A stretch of DNA of 41,386 bases from Saccharothrix sp. ALI-22-I (GTDB taxonomy: Bacteria > Actinomycetota > Actinomycetes > Mycobacteriales > Pseudonocardiaceae): assembly GCF_001984175.1 (NCBI RefSeq), contig NZ_MTQP01000027.1, positions 1-41,386 on the forward strand. The letters run 5' to 3'. The notes beneath the pieces are model-generated. The model did not search any database and was not told the origin of the DNA. It was given only the letters and a program-made list of their open reading frames with translations. Shown here one piece after another: positions 8,251 through 16,948 of the stretch. Both the position numbers and the translations under genes were made by a program. Every line of letters begins with the position of its first letter. Position 1 is the first letter of the stretch.

Positions 8251-9414
8251 ATGCCGTCCCTATCTGTCTATGATCCGCTGGATCCGGTCACGTTGGAGAA
8301 CCCCTACCCGGTCTTCGCGGGCCTGCGGGACACCACCCCGGTGTTCTGGCATGAGGGATTGCAGTCCTGGTGTTTAACGCGGTATGCCGACTGTGTCGCT
8401 GTCTTGCGAGATCACGAGCGCTTCGCTCGTGACCGGCGGCGGACGGGTACCGCGGTGCCGGAGCCGGGCCTGAGCGTGCAGTCTCTTGACCCGCCTGCGC
8501 AGGCGGGTGTGCGAAGTCTGTTCATGAACGCGCTGCGTGCACAGGATCTCGTGACCATCGAAGGCCGGGCGCAACGGCGGCTGACCGAAGTCTTCGACAG
8601 GCTCGCCGACCAGGCGGAGTTCGACGTGATGGCGGACATCGCGGCGCCGCTGTCGGTTGCGGTGGTCTCGGATCTACTCGGCGTCGACGAACCCGACATC
8701 GGTTCCTTCGCCTCTGTCTCGGACGCGATCATGCGGAGCATGGACGCCGGCCTGGATCCGGAGACGGCCGAGCCGGGACGGAAAGCCCGGCAGGAGTTGA
8801 ATGCGCTGGTGGAGTCGTGGTTCCGAGACTCCGAACGGCCTGGGCTTCTGTCGCACGTCCGGCAGCACTCCGACTCGGCGTCCGACACCGACGACCTGTA
8901 CGTGCGCAACACGGCCCGCGTGATGTTCCAGGGCGGCTACAGCACGATGACCGCCGCGATCGGCAACGCCGTGCACACTCTGCTACGGCACCCGGATGCC
9001 CTGGGGCGGATGCGTAATGGTGCGGTGCTGCGTAGCGGTGTCGACGAGTTGGTGCGCTACGACGGGCCGGTGCAGGGCACGAGCCGCGTCGCGACCTCGC
9101 CCACGAAGATCGGTGAGATCGCGATACGGGCGGGCGAGACCGTGCTGACCTTGTTCGCCGCCGCCAATCACGACCCTGACCAGTTCCCGCACCCGGACAG
9201 GCTGTTGCTGGACCGTTCGCCCAACCGGCACCTCGGATACGGCTGGGGCACTCACACGTGCATCGGTACGGTGCCTGCCCAGGCCGCCTTGCGCGCGTTG
9301 GTGTCGGGTCTGCTGGCGCACCCGGCACCGCTACGCGCGGCGGGTCTGCCGCGCCGCCGCCGCACCGCGACCATGCGTGTGTTCGATGTGCTGCCCGCCA
9401 CCTTCCGTTCGTAA
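8251..9414 (+). CDS. Cytochrome P450
   Basis: 387-residue soluble bacterial P450. The heme loop 'GYGWGTHTCIG' supplies the thiolate ligand (Cys337). The K-helix ExxR is 'ELVR' (Glu266-Arg269), followed by 'YDGPVQGTSRVA'. The I-helix reads 'FQGGYSTMT' (226-234), so the usual acid-alcohol pair (as in AGHETT) lacks its acidic residue. The start ATG has GGGGAGA 4 bases upstream. It is the first gene of the plus-strand biosynthetic block, and 66 bp separate it from the ligase. It probably hydroxylates or otherwise oxidises the amino acid or peptide product. Confidence 0.9.
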   Translation: MPSLSVYDPLDPVTLENPYPVFAGLRDTTPVFWHEGLQSWCLTRYADCVAVLRDHERFARDRRRTGTAVPEPGLSVQSLDPPAQAGVRSLFMNALRAQDLVTIEGRAQRRLTEVFDRLADQAEFDVMADIAAPLSVAVVSDLLGVDEPDIGSFASVSDAIMRSMDAGLDPETAEPGRKARQELNALVESWFRDSERPGLLSHVRQHSDSASDTDDLYVRNTARVMFQGGYSTMTAAIGNAVHTLLRHPDALGRMRNGAVLRSGVDELVRYDGPVQGTSRVATSPTKIGEIAIRAGETVLTLFAAANHDPDQFPHPDRLLLDRSPNRHLGYGWGTHTCIGTVPAQAALRALVSGLLAHPAPLRAAGLPRRRRTATMRVFDVLPATFRS

Positions 9415-9480
9415 CTATCCGCCGCCCGCCTTTCCCGAATATGGACCGGCATTGGGCACCCGTCGACTTGGAGTACCTCG

Positions 9481-10878
9481 GTGAAGATCCTCATCGGCAA
9501 CCACATCGACCCAGCCATCCGCAACCGCGGAGACCTGCGCGCCTGGACGCAGCGCATCGTGTGGTTCGCGCGCGAGGGAGACGTGATTGTCCTGTCCGAC
9601 GAGCCGGACCGGCGGTTTCTTGCCTACGCGACATCGTTCACGGGCGTGGACGCTCAGAGCCTGCACATCATCGTTCCTCCGGCCGGGCGCCATGGTGGGC
9701 GCCTGCTCGACCCGGAGAGCTTGACCGACGCGGGGTTCGTCCACACTGTCCGCGACAGACTCGGCGAGGTCGGCCTGGATCAGGTCGAGGAGGTCTTCGC
9801 CCTGTGGCCATCGGCCCATGTGTCCCGCTTCGCCGCAGCTCTGGGCGTCGAAGACCGGTTCCCCGGCGCCGGCTTCTTCTCACAGGGCGGCGGCGAGTTG
9901 GGCAACAACAAGGCAACCTTTCGGGCACTGGCAGCCGGCGCCGGCGTGCCGATCCCCGCTGGTTCGGTGTGCCACAGCGTGCACGAGGCAGTCGCCGCGA
10001 CAGCGGACCTGCTGGCTGTCACCGGGGCAGTCGTGGTGAAGCAGGCACACAATGGGGCGGGCGTGGGCAATCAGCTCGTGTTGCGTGACATGTCGCTCCC
10101 CGTCGATCATGTCGGGGCCCGCCACCTTCACCAACTCGACGGCCGTGACCCGAACGCGATCGAGGCGTACTGGACGCAGCGCTGGGATTGGGCGTCCGCG
10201 CGCGGTCGTTTCCCGGTCGTAGTCGAGAAGTTCACGCCGCACACGGGGTCGGTGTATTCCGAGCATCATGTTGCCGATCACGGGTCGCGGCCGACTGAGA
10301 TGGGGACGCTGCACTATGTCGGGCGGCGCCTGAGCCGTCAGGTCGTCCCACTGCGCGGCACGGACAACAGTGTCCGGGAACGGCTCCTGCGCGGCGGAAC
10401 GCAGCTGGCCGAGGCATACCGGGCGTTCGGGTACCGCGGTTATTTGAGTGCGGACGCGATCGTCACCCCCGAGGGGCAGGTCGTGTTCACCGAAGTCAAC
10501 GCCCAGGTGTCGGGATCCCTGCACATCTACGAGGTCATCGCCCACCACATCGTGGGAGTCACAGCCATACCGGAGCGATCGGTGGTGGAGTACCACGTGC
10601 CCCCCACCTGGGCGGTTCCCGACTTCGAGACGTTTCTCGCAGCCGTTGACGAACTCGGCTGCGCTTACGCCCCTGACACCCGCACCGGCGTCATCGTGTC
10701 CATGCCGGTCATCCCACTCGAAGTCAATCGCGCCCAGTTCCTCTTCTGCATCGCCTACGCCACAGACGCTGACCGCAGGGCGATGTTCAACCGCCTCGAC
10801 GCACGGTTCGCGACCATCCCCGCAGACACCTACAGCGCCAGCGACCGCATCGGCGTACCGCTCCCACCGGCACCCTGA
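9481..10878 (+). CDS. PGM1-type ATP-grasp peptide ligase
   Basis: 465-residue ATP-grasp enzyme with a pre-ATP-grasp N-terminal domain starting 'MKILIGNHID'. Next comes 'GGGELGNNKATFRALA' (from about 137), the ATP-lysine segment 'VVVKQAHNGAGVGNQ' (from about 184), and the Mg-binding end of the fold 'GYRGYLSADAIVTPEGQ' / 'FTEVNAQVSGSLH' (317-350). A C-terminal domain of about 100 residues follows. This architecture is that of PGM1-related ligases, which join an N-terminal guanidino acid to an amino acid or peptide in pheganomycin and resorcinomycin biosynthesis. The start is GTG with TTGGAG upstream. The amidinotransferase two genes on would supply the guanidino group. Confidence 0.8.
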   Translation: MKILIGNHIDPAIRNRGDLRAWTQRIVWFAREGDVIVLSDEPDRRFLAYATSFTGVDAQSLHIIVPPAGRHGGRLLDPESLTDAGFVHTVRDRLGEVGLDQVEEVFALWPSAHVSRFAAALGVEDRFPGAGFFSQGGGELGNNKATFRALAAGAGVPIPAGSVCHSVHEAVAATADLLAVTGAVVVKQAHNGAGVGNQLVLRDMSLPVDHVGARHLHQLDGRDPNAIEAYWTQRWDWASARGRFPVVVEKFTPHTGSVYSEHHVADHGSRPTEMGTLHYVGRRLSRQVVPLRGTDNSVRERLLRGGTQLAEAYRAFGYRGYLSADAIVTPEGQVVFTEVNAQVSGSLHIYEVIAHHIVGVTAIPERSVVEYHVPPTWAVPDFETFLAAVDELGCAYAPDTRTGVIVSMPVIPLEVNRAQFLFCIAYATDADRRAMFNRLDARFATIPADTYSASDRIGVPLPPAP

Positions 10879-11327
10879 CACCGCGCTTCTGGACGCGATC
10901 CTCCGGTCGAACACCCACAGCACCCGCCGTTGTCCGAGGCGGACACGCTCGCCCCGAGCCTCGACAGCAGACGCCCCGCACGAAACCGTCCGAGGTCACT
11001 AACCACCGCCAGCAGGCCTAGCGAATCACGCCACGGTGTGCGGTATCGGCGCGGTCACCACCATGACCGGGAATCAGCGCAACCGAACGGACGGCAGACG
11101 TTCACGGCTACCGGCCGAGTTTTCTCTAGCACCGGTCGGGGCCGACAAGTGCCGCTTGGCCGATGCAGCGAACAGTGCACCGTCCCGCTTTCTTCGACGA
11201 CCGCGTGCTTCCACGGCGGCCGACCGCTGCGGTAGCGGCGCATGTCTGTGTTACAGCTGGCCAATCTTCCGCAACCGCCCAAGCCGCCCCGATGCGGCGC
11301 TCTCCCGTCACTGCAGATGAGGACACC
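10879..11327 (+). other. 449-bp gap between ligase and amidinotransferase
   Basis: No recognised gene. An open frame from ATG 11063 (or GTG 11036) to 11320 encodes a basic 85-94-residue peptide. It has several Cys near the C-terminus ('DRCGSGACLCYSWPIFRN'), and its stop lies 8 bases before the amidinotransferase ATG. GC content at third positions is clearly lower than in neighbouring genes and there is no good ribosome binding site, so it may be chance. An internal promoter or a peptide precursor remains possible. Confidence 0.3.
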
Positions 11328-12476
11328 ATGCAGCTACACAGCCACGACGACTTCACGCCTCTGCGCGAGATCATCGTCGGCTCCGCCGAGAACTACCTGT
11401 CCCACGATCGGGACGTGACCTTCGAGCTGTTCCACCACGAAAATCTGACAGGGTTCCGGTCGGACTGGGCTTACCCCCGTCTGGCCGCCGCAGACGGTGA
11501 CCGCACGACCAGGAACTGGAACATCAAGCGGCGTTACACCGAGGAACTACACGACGATGTCGAGAACCTGGCTGCCACGCTCAGAGCCGTCGGTGTCACT
11601 GTGCACCGGCCCCTGCCGTTGCCGCCGAACGCCGCACCCATCGCCGGCCTGGGCTGGCAGGCCGCGCCGACCCCGGCGCTGAACATCCGCGACAACACCC
11701 TCATCCTCGGCGACGAGATCATCGAGACGCCACCGGCGATCCGCTCCCGTTACCTGGAGACCCGTCTGCTGGCTCCTCTCTTTCGCCGGTACTACGAGGC
11801 CGGTGCGCGGTGGACGACGATGCCACGGCCGCTGCTCACCGACCTGTCCTTCGACTTGTCCTACGCCCGCGACACCGCCACCACGCTGGGCGGCCCCACC
11901 GAGCCGATCGCCGACCCCCAGCCCAGTCTCTACGACGTCGGCTTCGAGATGATGCTCGACGGTGCCCAAGTGTTGCGACTGGGCCGCGACCTGGTCGTCA
12001 ACATCGCCCACCACAACCACCGGATGGCCCTCGACTGGCTGCGGCGCCATCTTGCCGACCGGTACCGCATCCACCAGGTCGACCGGATGGCCGACAACCA
12101 CATCGACAGCATGCTCTTGGCACTCCGGCCCGGCGTGTTCCTGGCCCGCCACGAAGGCATCCGGGACATGCTGCCCGAGCAGCTCCGGTCGTGGAAGTTC
12201 ATCGTTCCGCCCGAGCCCGACCCTGGCGCGTTCCCCGCATACGACGACGAGGACCTCGTTCTCACCAGCCCCTATATCGACCTCAACGTGCTGTCGGTCA
12301 ACGAGGACACGGTCCTGGTCAACGCAGACTGCACCGGTCTGCTCAAGACCCTCGAAGCCGAGGGTTTCACCCCCGTCCCCGTGCGGCACCGGCACCGGCG
12401 CCTGTTCGGCGGAGGGTTCCACTGCTTCACCCTCGACACTGACCGCACCGGCGAGTGCGAGGACTACCTGTCGTGA
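11328..12476 (+). CDS. L-arginine:amine amidinotransferase
   Basis: 382-residue member of the glycine/inosamine amidinotransferase family (AGAT, StrB1). It transfers the amidino group of arginine to a primary amine through a Cys thiouronium intermediate. The catalytic triad is intact: Asp211 in 'FEMMLDGAQVLRLGRD', His258 in 'DNHIDSMLLALRPG' and Cys366 in 'GGGFHCFTLDTDR'. The N-terminus 'FTPLREIIVGSA' is typical. The ATG at 11328 has ATGAGGA upstream; the frame is open further upstream, but without conserved sequence. The stop overlaps the next gene by GTGA. In this context it should make the guanidino acid used by the PGM1-type ligase (inference). Confidence 0.9.
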   Translation: MQLHSHDDFTPLREIIVGSAENYLSHDRDVTFELFHHENLTGFRSDWAYPRLAAADGDRTTRNWNIKRRYTEELHDDVENLAATLRAVGVTVHRPLPLPPNAAPIAGLGWQAAPTPALNIRDNTLILGDEIIETPPAIRSRYLETRLLAPLFRRYYEAGARWTTMPRPLLTDLSFDLSYARDTATTLGGPTEPIADPQPSLYDVGFEMMLDGAQVLRLGRDLVVNIAHHNHRMALDWLRRHLADRYRIHQVDRMADNHIDSMLLALRPGVFLARHEGIRDMLPEQLRSWKFIVPPEPDPGAFPAYDDEDLVLTSPYIDLNVLSVNEDTVLVNADCTGLLKTLEAEGFTPVPVRHRHRRLFGGGFHCFTLDTDRTGECEDYLS

Positions 12477-13738
12477 CCACAGTTCGTGTCCTGGTCATCG
12501 AGGCGGCAGGGCCTGAATCCGCCGCTCTGGTCGAAGCCGCAACCGCCTGCGGTTACCAGGTCCACGTCGTCACCCAACCCGACCGGTTCGCCACATACAG
12601 CGCCGAACTCCGCACGGCGCTCTCCGGTTGGCTGCTCACCCACTTCTCCCAACCCGAGCAGGCCTTGCATGACGTCATCGGCTACGCCCGTCGCGTCGGC
12701 ATCGACGCGGTGCTGACCACCAACGAATACCTCACCCCACTAGTCGCCAACGTCTGCGCCGCGCTGGGTTTGCCCGGAAACGATCCGGCCCTGGCCACGA
12801 CCGCCCGCAACAAGGCCGACATGGTCCGCGAGTTCGTCCGGCGAGGTGTCACCGCACCCCGCACCCATATTGTCGAACGGGAGGACGAACTGCTCGGTCT
12901 GTGCGCGACCGGGCTCACCTTTCCCTGTGTCGTCAAACCGGCGGAGGCCGCGGGCTCCGCGGGCGTCACCGTCGTACGCGATGCGGCCGAGATGGTCACG
13001 GCGTTCGAGGCCGCCCAGGAGCCACGCGGTATGTACGGGATGCTCCTCGACGCACGAGTCCTGGTTCAGGAGTACATCGAGGGTACCGAGTACAGCGTCG
13101 AATCGATCACCCAGAACGGCGCGAGTACACATCTGTGCCTGACCCGCAAAACCGTCACCGCCGGAACCCACCGCGTCGAACTCGGCCACGGACTTCCAGC
13201 CCACTTGCCTCCGGATGTCCAGCGGGCCGTGCGCCAAGAGGTGAATCGGGCCATCGCTGCGGCCGGGATACGCAACGGGGCGGCACACACCGAGGTGATG
13301 CTGACACCGGACGGCCGGTGCGTCGTGATCGAGATCGGAGCCCGTATCGGAGCCGGGCAGATCGGCGTCCTCATCCAGCACGCACTCGGCATCGATCCAT
13401 GGGCGGCCTGCCTCGACACGGCCCTGGGCCGCCCCGCCCGACTCGCCCCGACCCGCAGCAGCTACGCCACCGTCCGGTTCCTTGTCAGCCACCAGGCTGG
13501 GCGCCTTGTCACGCTGAGCGGACTGCCCGAGCTCAGCCCTCGGGTCCCGGTCGTCCGTGTACGCAAAGCCATAGGAGAGGCAGTGAGCGGGGTGAAGGAC
13601 AACGCCGCCCGGCTTGGAAGCTTCGTCGTGGTCGGCCCCGACCGTGAGTCCGTCGACGACTACGCGGACCACCTGCTCGGCCAGGTCCGGATCCGGGTCG
13701 AGCCCATCACTCCGAACAGCCCCTGGATCGACCGATGA
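12473..13738 (+). CDS. ATP-grasp amino-acid (dipeptide) ligase
   Basis: 421-residue carboxylate-amine ligase. The N-domain is Rossmann-like ('VLVIEAAGPESAALVEAA'). The ATP-binding part has 'ARNKADMVREFVRRGV', 'FPCVVKPAEAAGSAGV' and 'VLVQEYIEGTEYSVES'. The Mg-binding segment is 'GAAHTEVMLTPDGRCVVIEIGARIGAG', and a C-terminal domain follows. This is the layout of L-amino acid ligases of the BacD/DdaF type, different from the PGM1-type enzyme two genes upstream. The GTG start overlaps the amidinotransferase stop by 4 bases, and its stop overlaps the next ATG (ATGA). Two ligases predict a product with at least two amide bonds (inference). Confidence 0.85.
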   Translation: MTTVRVLVIEAAGPESAALVEAATACGYQVHVVTQPDRFATYSAELRTALSGWLLTHFSQPEQALHDVIGYARRVGIDAVLTTNEYLTPLVANVCAALGLPGNDPALATTARNKADMVREFVRRGVTAPRTHIVEREDELLGLCATGLTFPCVVKPAEAAGSAGVTVVRDAAEMVTAFEAAQEPRGMYGMLLDARVLVQEYIEGTEYSVESITQNGASTHLCLTRKTVTAGTHRVELGHGLPAHLPPDVQRAVRQEVNRAIAAAGIRNGAAHTEVMLTPDGRCVVIEIGARIGAGQIGVLIQHALGIDPWAACLDTALGRPARLAPTRSSYATVRFLVSHQAGRLVTLSGLPELSPRVPVVRVRKAIGEAVSGVKDNAARLGSFVVVGPDRESVDDYADHLLGQVRIRVEPITPNSPWIDR

Positions 13739-14715
13739 ATCCCACGACGACCCGGCCGGGCCCACAGCCGATCACGGCCGAGTGCTTCCCGACACCTGGG
13801 CTCATCCTGCGCACCAACGACCCGTCGGCCCAGCGAACTTTGCGCGAGTTCGCCCACGAGCAGGCCGCGGCGGCACGCTCATTGCGCGAAATACTGAGCG
13901 AGAAGCTGCCGGAGGCTCGCGACGTCGACGAGCGCGGCGCGGTGTTCACGACGGTGTTCGAGGCGACGGAGGACTGGCGGTACCGAATCGCGGCGACCAT
14001 GCCACATTCCACCGGCCGCTACGGCGCAGGCCATGTGGAGCGGTTCCGCACGCCGATCGCCGACGACAACCGGAATCTCTTCCGGATCGGGGAACACGAG
14101 CGCCTGAGGGAGGGCGTTGACTGGGACTCGATCACGCGGACCTATACGGGCGGCACCGAGACTCCGGCCAGCAGAACCATGCGACGGTTCGGGGCCTTGG
14201 CAGCCGCGAGATTCGCCCAGTCGCCGGGTGCGGACATCGTCAGCAACCGCGTCACCCTGCCGGACGGTCGCGTGGTGCACGGGATGCGTCTGCTGCGAGC
14301 TGACGCCGCCCGCCACGCCGCCGCCGAAATGGCCGCCCGGATCGCCGCGCGGGGCGGGGACACCTCCCGCATCGTCACCGACGGCGACCTGATCTACATC
14401 GCCAGCGCACCGGAAACCGACCGCCGGACGATCTTCCACAGCGCCATGGCCCTGCTCGCCCACGACCACACCACCCCCGCAGACGCGACGATCGCCTGGG
14501 CTGAAGCGGCATACCTGCTCTATCAGGCACCACGCAGGAAACGAGGCAGCGACGCCACGACCCGCACATTCCTCGTCGCCATCGGTGCGCTTCTACTCGC
14601 CCATCCGCCCGTGCTGCTTCACGATGTCGACCTGCGCGCCTACATCCGATCACAAGTGCAGTTCGTCGCCGAGTTGCGGGCGGCCCAGGACCGTGGAGTC
14701 GGTGCCGCGCCGTGA
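13735..14715 (+). CDS. Unknown protein of the guanidino-peptide cluster
   Basis: 326-residue soluble protein that I do not recognise. It starts in an ATGA overlap with the ligase stop, so it belongs to the same operon. The N-terminal 120 residues are charged ('PSAQRTLREFAHEQAAAARS'). The middle has 'NRVTLPDGRVVHGMRLL' and 'RIVTDGDLIYIAS'. The C-terminal third is helical, with 'IAWAEAAYLLYQAPRRKRGSDA' and 'LLLAHPPVLLHDVDLRAY'. No nucleotide-binding, metal-binding or membrane motif is obvious. Its strict coupling suggests an enzyme or binding protein specific to this pathway. Confidence 0.75.
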   Translation: MNPTTTRPGPQPITAECFPTPGLILRTNDPSAQRTLREFAHEQAAAARSLREILSEKLPEARDVDERGAVFTTVFEATEDWRYRIAATMPHSTGRYGAGHVERFRTPIADDNRNLFRIGEHERLREGVDWDSITRTYTGGTETPASRTMRRFGALAAARFAQSPGADIVSNRVTLPDGRVVHGMRLLRADAARHAAAEMAARIAARGGDTSRIVTDGDLIYIASAPETDRRTIFHSAMALLAHDHTTPADATIAWAEAAYLLYQAPRRKRGSDATTRTFLVAIGALLLAHPPVLLHDVDLRAYIRSQVQFVAELRAAQDRGVGAAP

Positions 14716-14732
14716 GCGCCTCCTCACGCGGC

Positions 14733-15722
14733 TCACCCCCGGAGCTGGTCGAGTACGTTCCGCATCTGCTCGTACGTTTCCGGGACTGCGTCGGCATTTC
14801 CCAATCGGTGTCGCTCCAGCCGGATAGCTCCGATGTGCTTGGCCCGGTAGAACAGCGACCGCCGGGCCGCGCCCGGCGTGGACGGCCGCGGCCCGTAGGT
14901 CTCCCAGAACGCGTCGCGTTCCGTGCCGGGATTCTTGGCCGCCATGAAGATCGTCCAGTCGGACTCGGGGTCGCCCCACGATGTCCGGTCGTTGTCGAAC
15001 ACTCCGCTGATCGTGGGCTCGGCCGCGCCGGATGCCATCATGACGTTGACCGTCCACAGATCGCCGTGGAGCAACCGCGGCTCCGCGACCTCGTCCAGGA
15101 CAGCACGCCACCTCTCCGCGGCAGCCGCAACCTCCCGCACGTCCGCAGAGTCGAGACCAGCACCGTCCAGATCGGCCGCGAGATCGGCAAAGAAGGCGAT
15201 CACAGCCTCGCTCCACGTGTCGTACCACGGACCTGCCACCGGGCCGAAGCGTTCCCCTCGGACGGCATGGATACTGCGGGCGATCTCACCCATCTGCCGG
15301 AAGAAGGACCTCCACTGTGGGCGCGGGTACTGTCCGATAGCTTCCGGACCCGGAACCCCGTCGAGCACCGTCTGGAACAAGTAATCCCTGCCGATCACCT
15401 CATGGGTGAAGTCCGCTGCGAGCGTCCGCGGAATCATGGGCGCGATGGGCGCGAGAAACGGCACGCTCGCATGCTCATTGCGCATCAGCCCCTGCTCGAT
15501 GCGAAACTGCCGGGCCGACTCCGGGGCGACCCGGAGGATGACCGGACGATCCCCCTCGATGTCGACACGGTACGTGTTGTTGTACATCCCATTTCCGAGC
15601 TCAACCGCCGAAGTCACACACGTATTCGATCCGAACGCCCGCCGGCACATGGCCTCGATCTGCCCGGAGGTCACCGACTGCTGGAACGCATCGACGGAAC
15701 GCTCAATCTGGCGGAACTCCAC
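14733..15722 (-). CDS. APH-family phosphotransferase
   Basis: 329-residue protein kinase-like-fold phosphotransferase. The catalytic loop is 'LLHGDLWTVNVMM' and the metal site is 'GVFDNDRTSWGDPESDW'. The N-lobe shows 'GNGMYNNTYRVDIEGDRPVILRVAP'. The GTG start at 15722 has AAGGAG 5 bases upstream. It converges on the biosynthetic operon with a 17-bp gap. Antibiotic and nucleoside self-resistance kinases look like this, so it could inactivate the cluster product in the cell, but many family members act elsewhere in metabolism. Confidence 0.8.
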   Translation of the reverse strand: MEFRQIERSVDAFQQSVTSGQIEAMCRRAFGSNTCVTSAVELGNGMYNNTYRVDIEGDRPVILRVAPESARQFRIEQGLMRNEHASVPFLAPIAPMIPRTLAADFTHEVIGRDYLFQTVLDGVPGPEAIGQYPRPQWRSFFRQMGEIARSIHAVRGERFGPVAGPWYDTWSEAVIAFFADLAADLDGAGLDSADVREVAAAAERWRAVLDEVAEPRLLHGDLWTVNVMMASGAAEPTISGVFDNDRTSWGDPESDWTIFMAAKNPGTERDAFWETYGPRPSTPGAARRSLFYRAKHIGAIRLERHRLGNADAVPETYEQMRNVLDQLRG

Positions 15723-16059
15723 TGGACTCCTTCATGCTCACGGCGACTACGATTGGAAGTTTCGCCGAGTCGGTTGATATCGCACCTACAAACACCGTCA
15801 CATTCCCGGTCATCGTAGCAGTGCATGACCGACGCCGACGCCGACTTCGACCGCCGAGCGTCTGAGTCTGGAGCGGATTCCAGCGGCCGACGGGTTCGTG
15901 GATCCGTTCGCTCCGCGCAATCCCGTGACGAGGTTCCGTCCCATGAATGCGCGGCACCGTCCAGTTCGTTCAGCGGATATCTCACTGATGTACGCCGACC
16001 TTCGATCGCCGGTCCGTTCCGTAGACCGTTGACCTCGATGTGCTCCCGCCATTGACCGC
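15723..16059. other. Intergenic region between two minus-strand phosphotransferase genes
   Basis: 337 bp containing the leader and presumably the promoter of the 14733-15722 gene. Frames are short and low-complexity on both strands. No hairpin with a clear T-run and no repeats were seen. Confidence 0.5.
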
Positions 16060-16896
16060 CTACCGAAGGGCGTCCAGGAGGCGGTCCGCTTCGCGTCGAG
16101 CGGGCTCCAGCAGCGGACTGGGTGTCGGCTTCCCAGAGTTGATCCGGATGACGTTCGAGCAGACCAGGAGTTGAGCAAGCAGCCCCGAGCGGGTATTGAG
16201 ATCGTCCGCGAACACCTTCTGCACGACGTCGGCCACGGCCGGCACCAGCAGGCTGCCTACCCACAGCGTCGCGGCGTCCAGGCCTCGCGGTCCCAGTCCC
16301 CAGTCCTCCCAATCCAGCAGGTAAAAGTCCGGCGCGGTGACGTTGCCCCAGTGGACATCGGCGTGGGCCGTCGTCCACTCGTCCACCTCGGTGGCCACGC
16401 CCTCATCACCGAACACCTGGTTGATGCGGCGCGTCAGGTGCTCCTGCGGCATCCCCACCCGCCGGGTCGGGAACCCCGCGAGAGCCACCAACGACGACGC
16501 CAAGCCCTCCCACCACCCCGCCGGAAGGTCCGGATCGCTGTCGATGACCCCGGTCGGGTGGACCGCCTTCGACCTGATCAGCTCGACCTCGTCTGCGCGC
16601 CACACCACCGACCGGTTCCGATCGACCCACCGGTACGAGCGATACAGCTCAGGCTTCTTGACACCGACGACCGCCGAGGCGATCTCCCCGCCGGTCCACG
16701 CCTGTAGGCGCACCTTCTCCGGAGCACTCCACGCCACGCGCACCCAAGTGTCCGCAGTCGTGGGGAGGCCGACCGTCGCCCCCTGGGTGCCGTAGGTGAT
16801 GCCGGACGGGTCCAGCCGCGCCCCCAACGCCCTCTCGGCCTCGGCGAACACGTCGTCCAGGATTTCGTCACGCAGCTTGTAGCCGTCGAATTTCAT
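16060..16896 (-). CDS. APH-family phosphotransferase-like protein
   Basis: 278-residue protein. The C-lobe carries 'TTAHADVHWGNVTA' (catalytic loop, HADxHWGN type) and 'YLLDWEDWGLGPRGLDAATL' (metal-binding Asp in LLDWED). The N-terminal half is divergent ('GTQGATVGLPTTADTWVRVAW') and shows no classic glycine-rich loop, so substrate and even activity are open. The ATG at 16896 has no strong ribosome binding site. It lies between the second phosphotransferase and the XRE pseudogene on the same strand. It is the third gene of this fold within 10 kb. Confidence 0.7.
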   Translation of the reverse strand: MKFDGYKLRDEILDDVFAEAERALGARLDPSGITYGTQGATVGLPTTADTWVRVAWSAPEKVRLQAWTGGEIASAVVGVKKPELYRSYRWVDRNRSVVWRADEVELIRSKAVHPTGVIDSDPDLPAGWWEGLASSLVALAGFPTRRVGMPQEHLTRRINQVFGDEGVATEVDEWTTAHADVHWGNVTAPDFYLLDWEDWGLGPRGLDAATLWVGSLLVPAVADVVQKVFADDLNTRSGLLAQLLVCSNVIRINSGKPTPSPLLEPARREADRLLDALR

Positions 16897-16948
16897 AGGC
16901 GGACACTAGCCAATCTCCAATGTCGACTCGCGACCCTTCTACGCGTAT

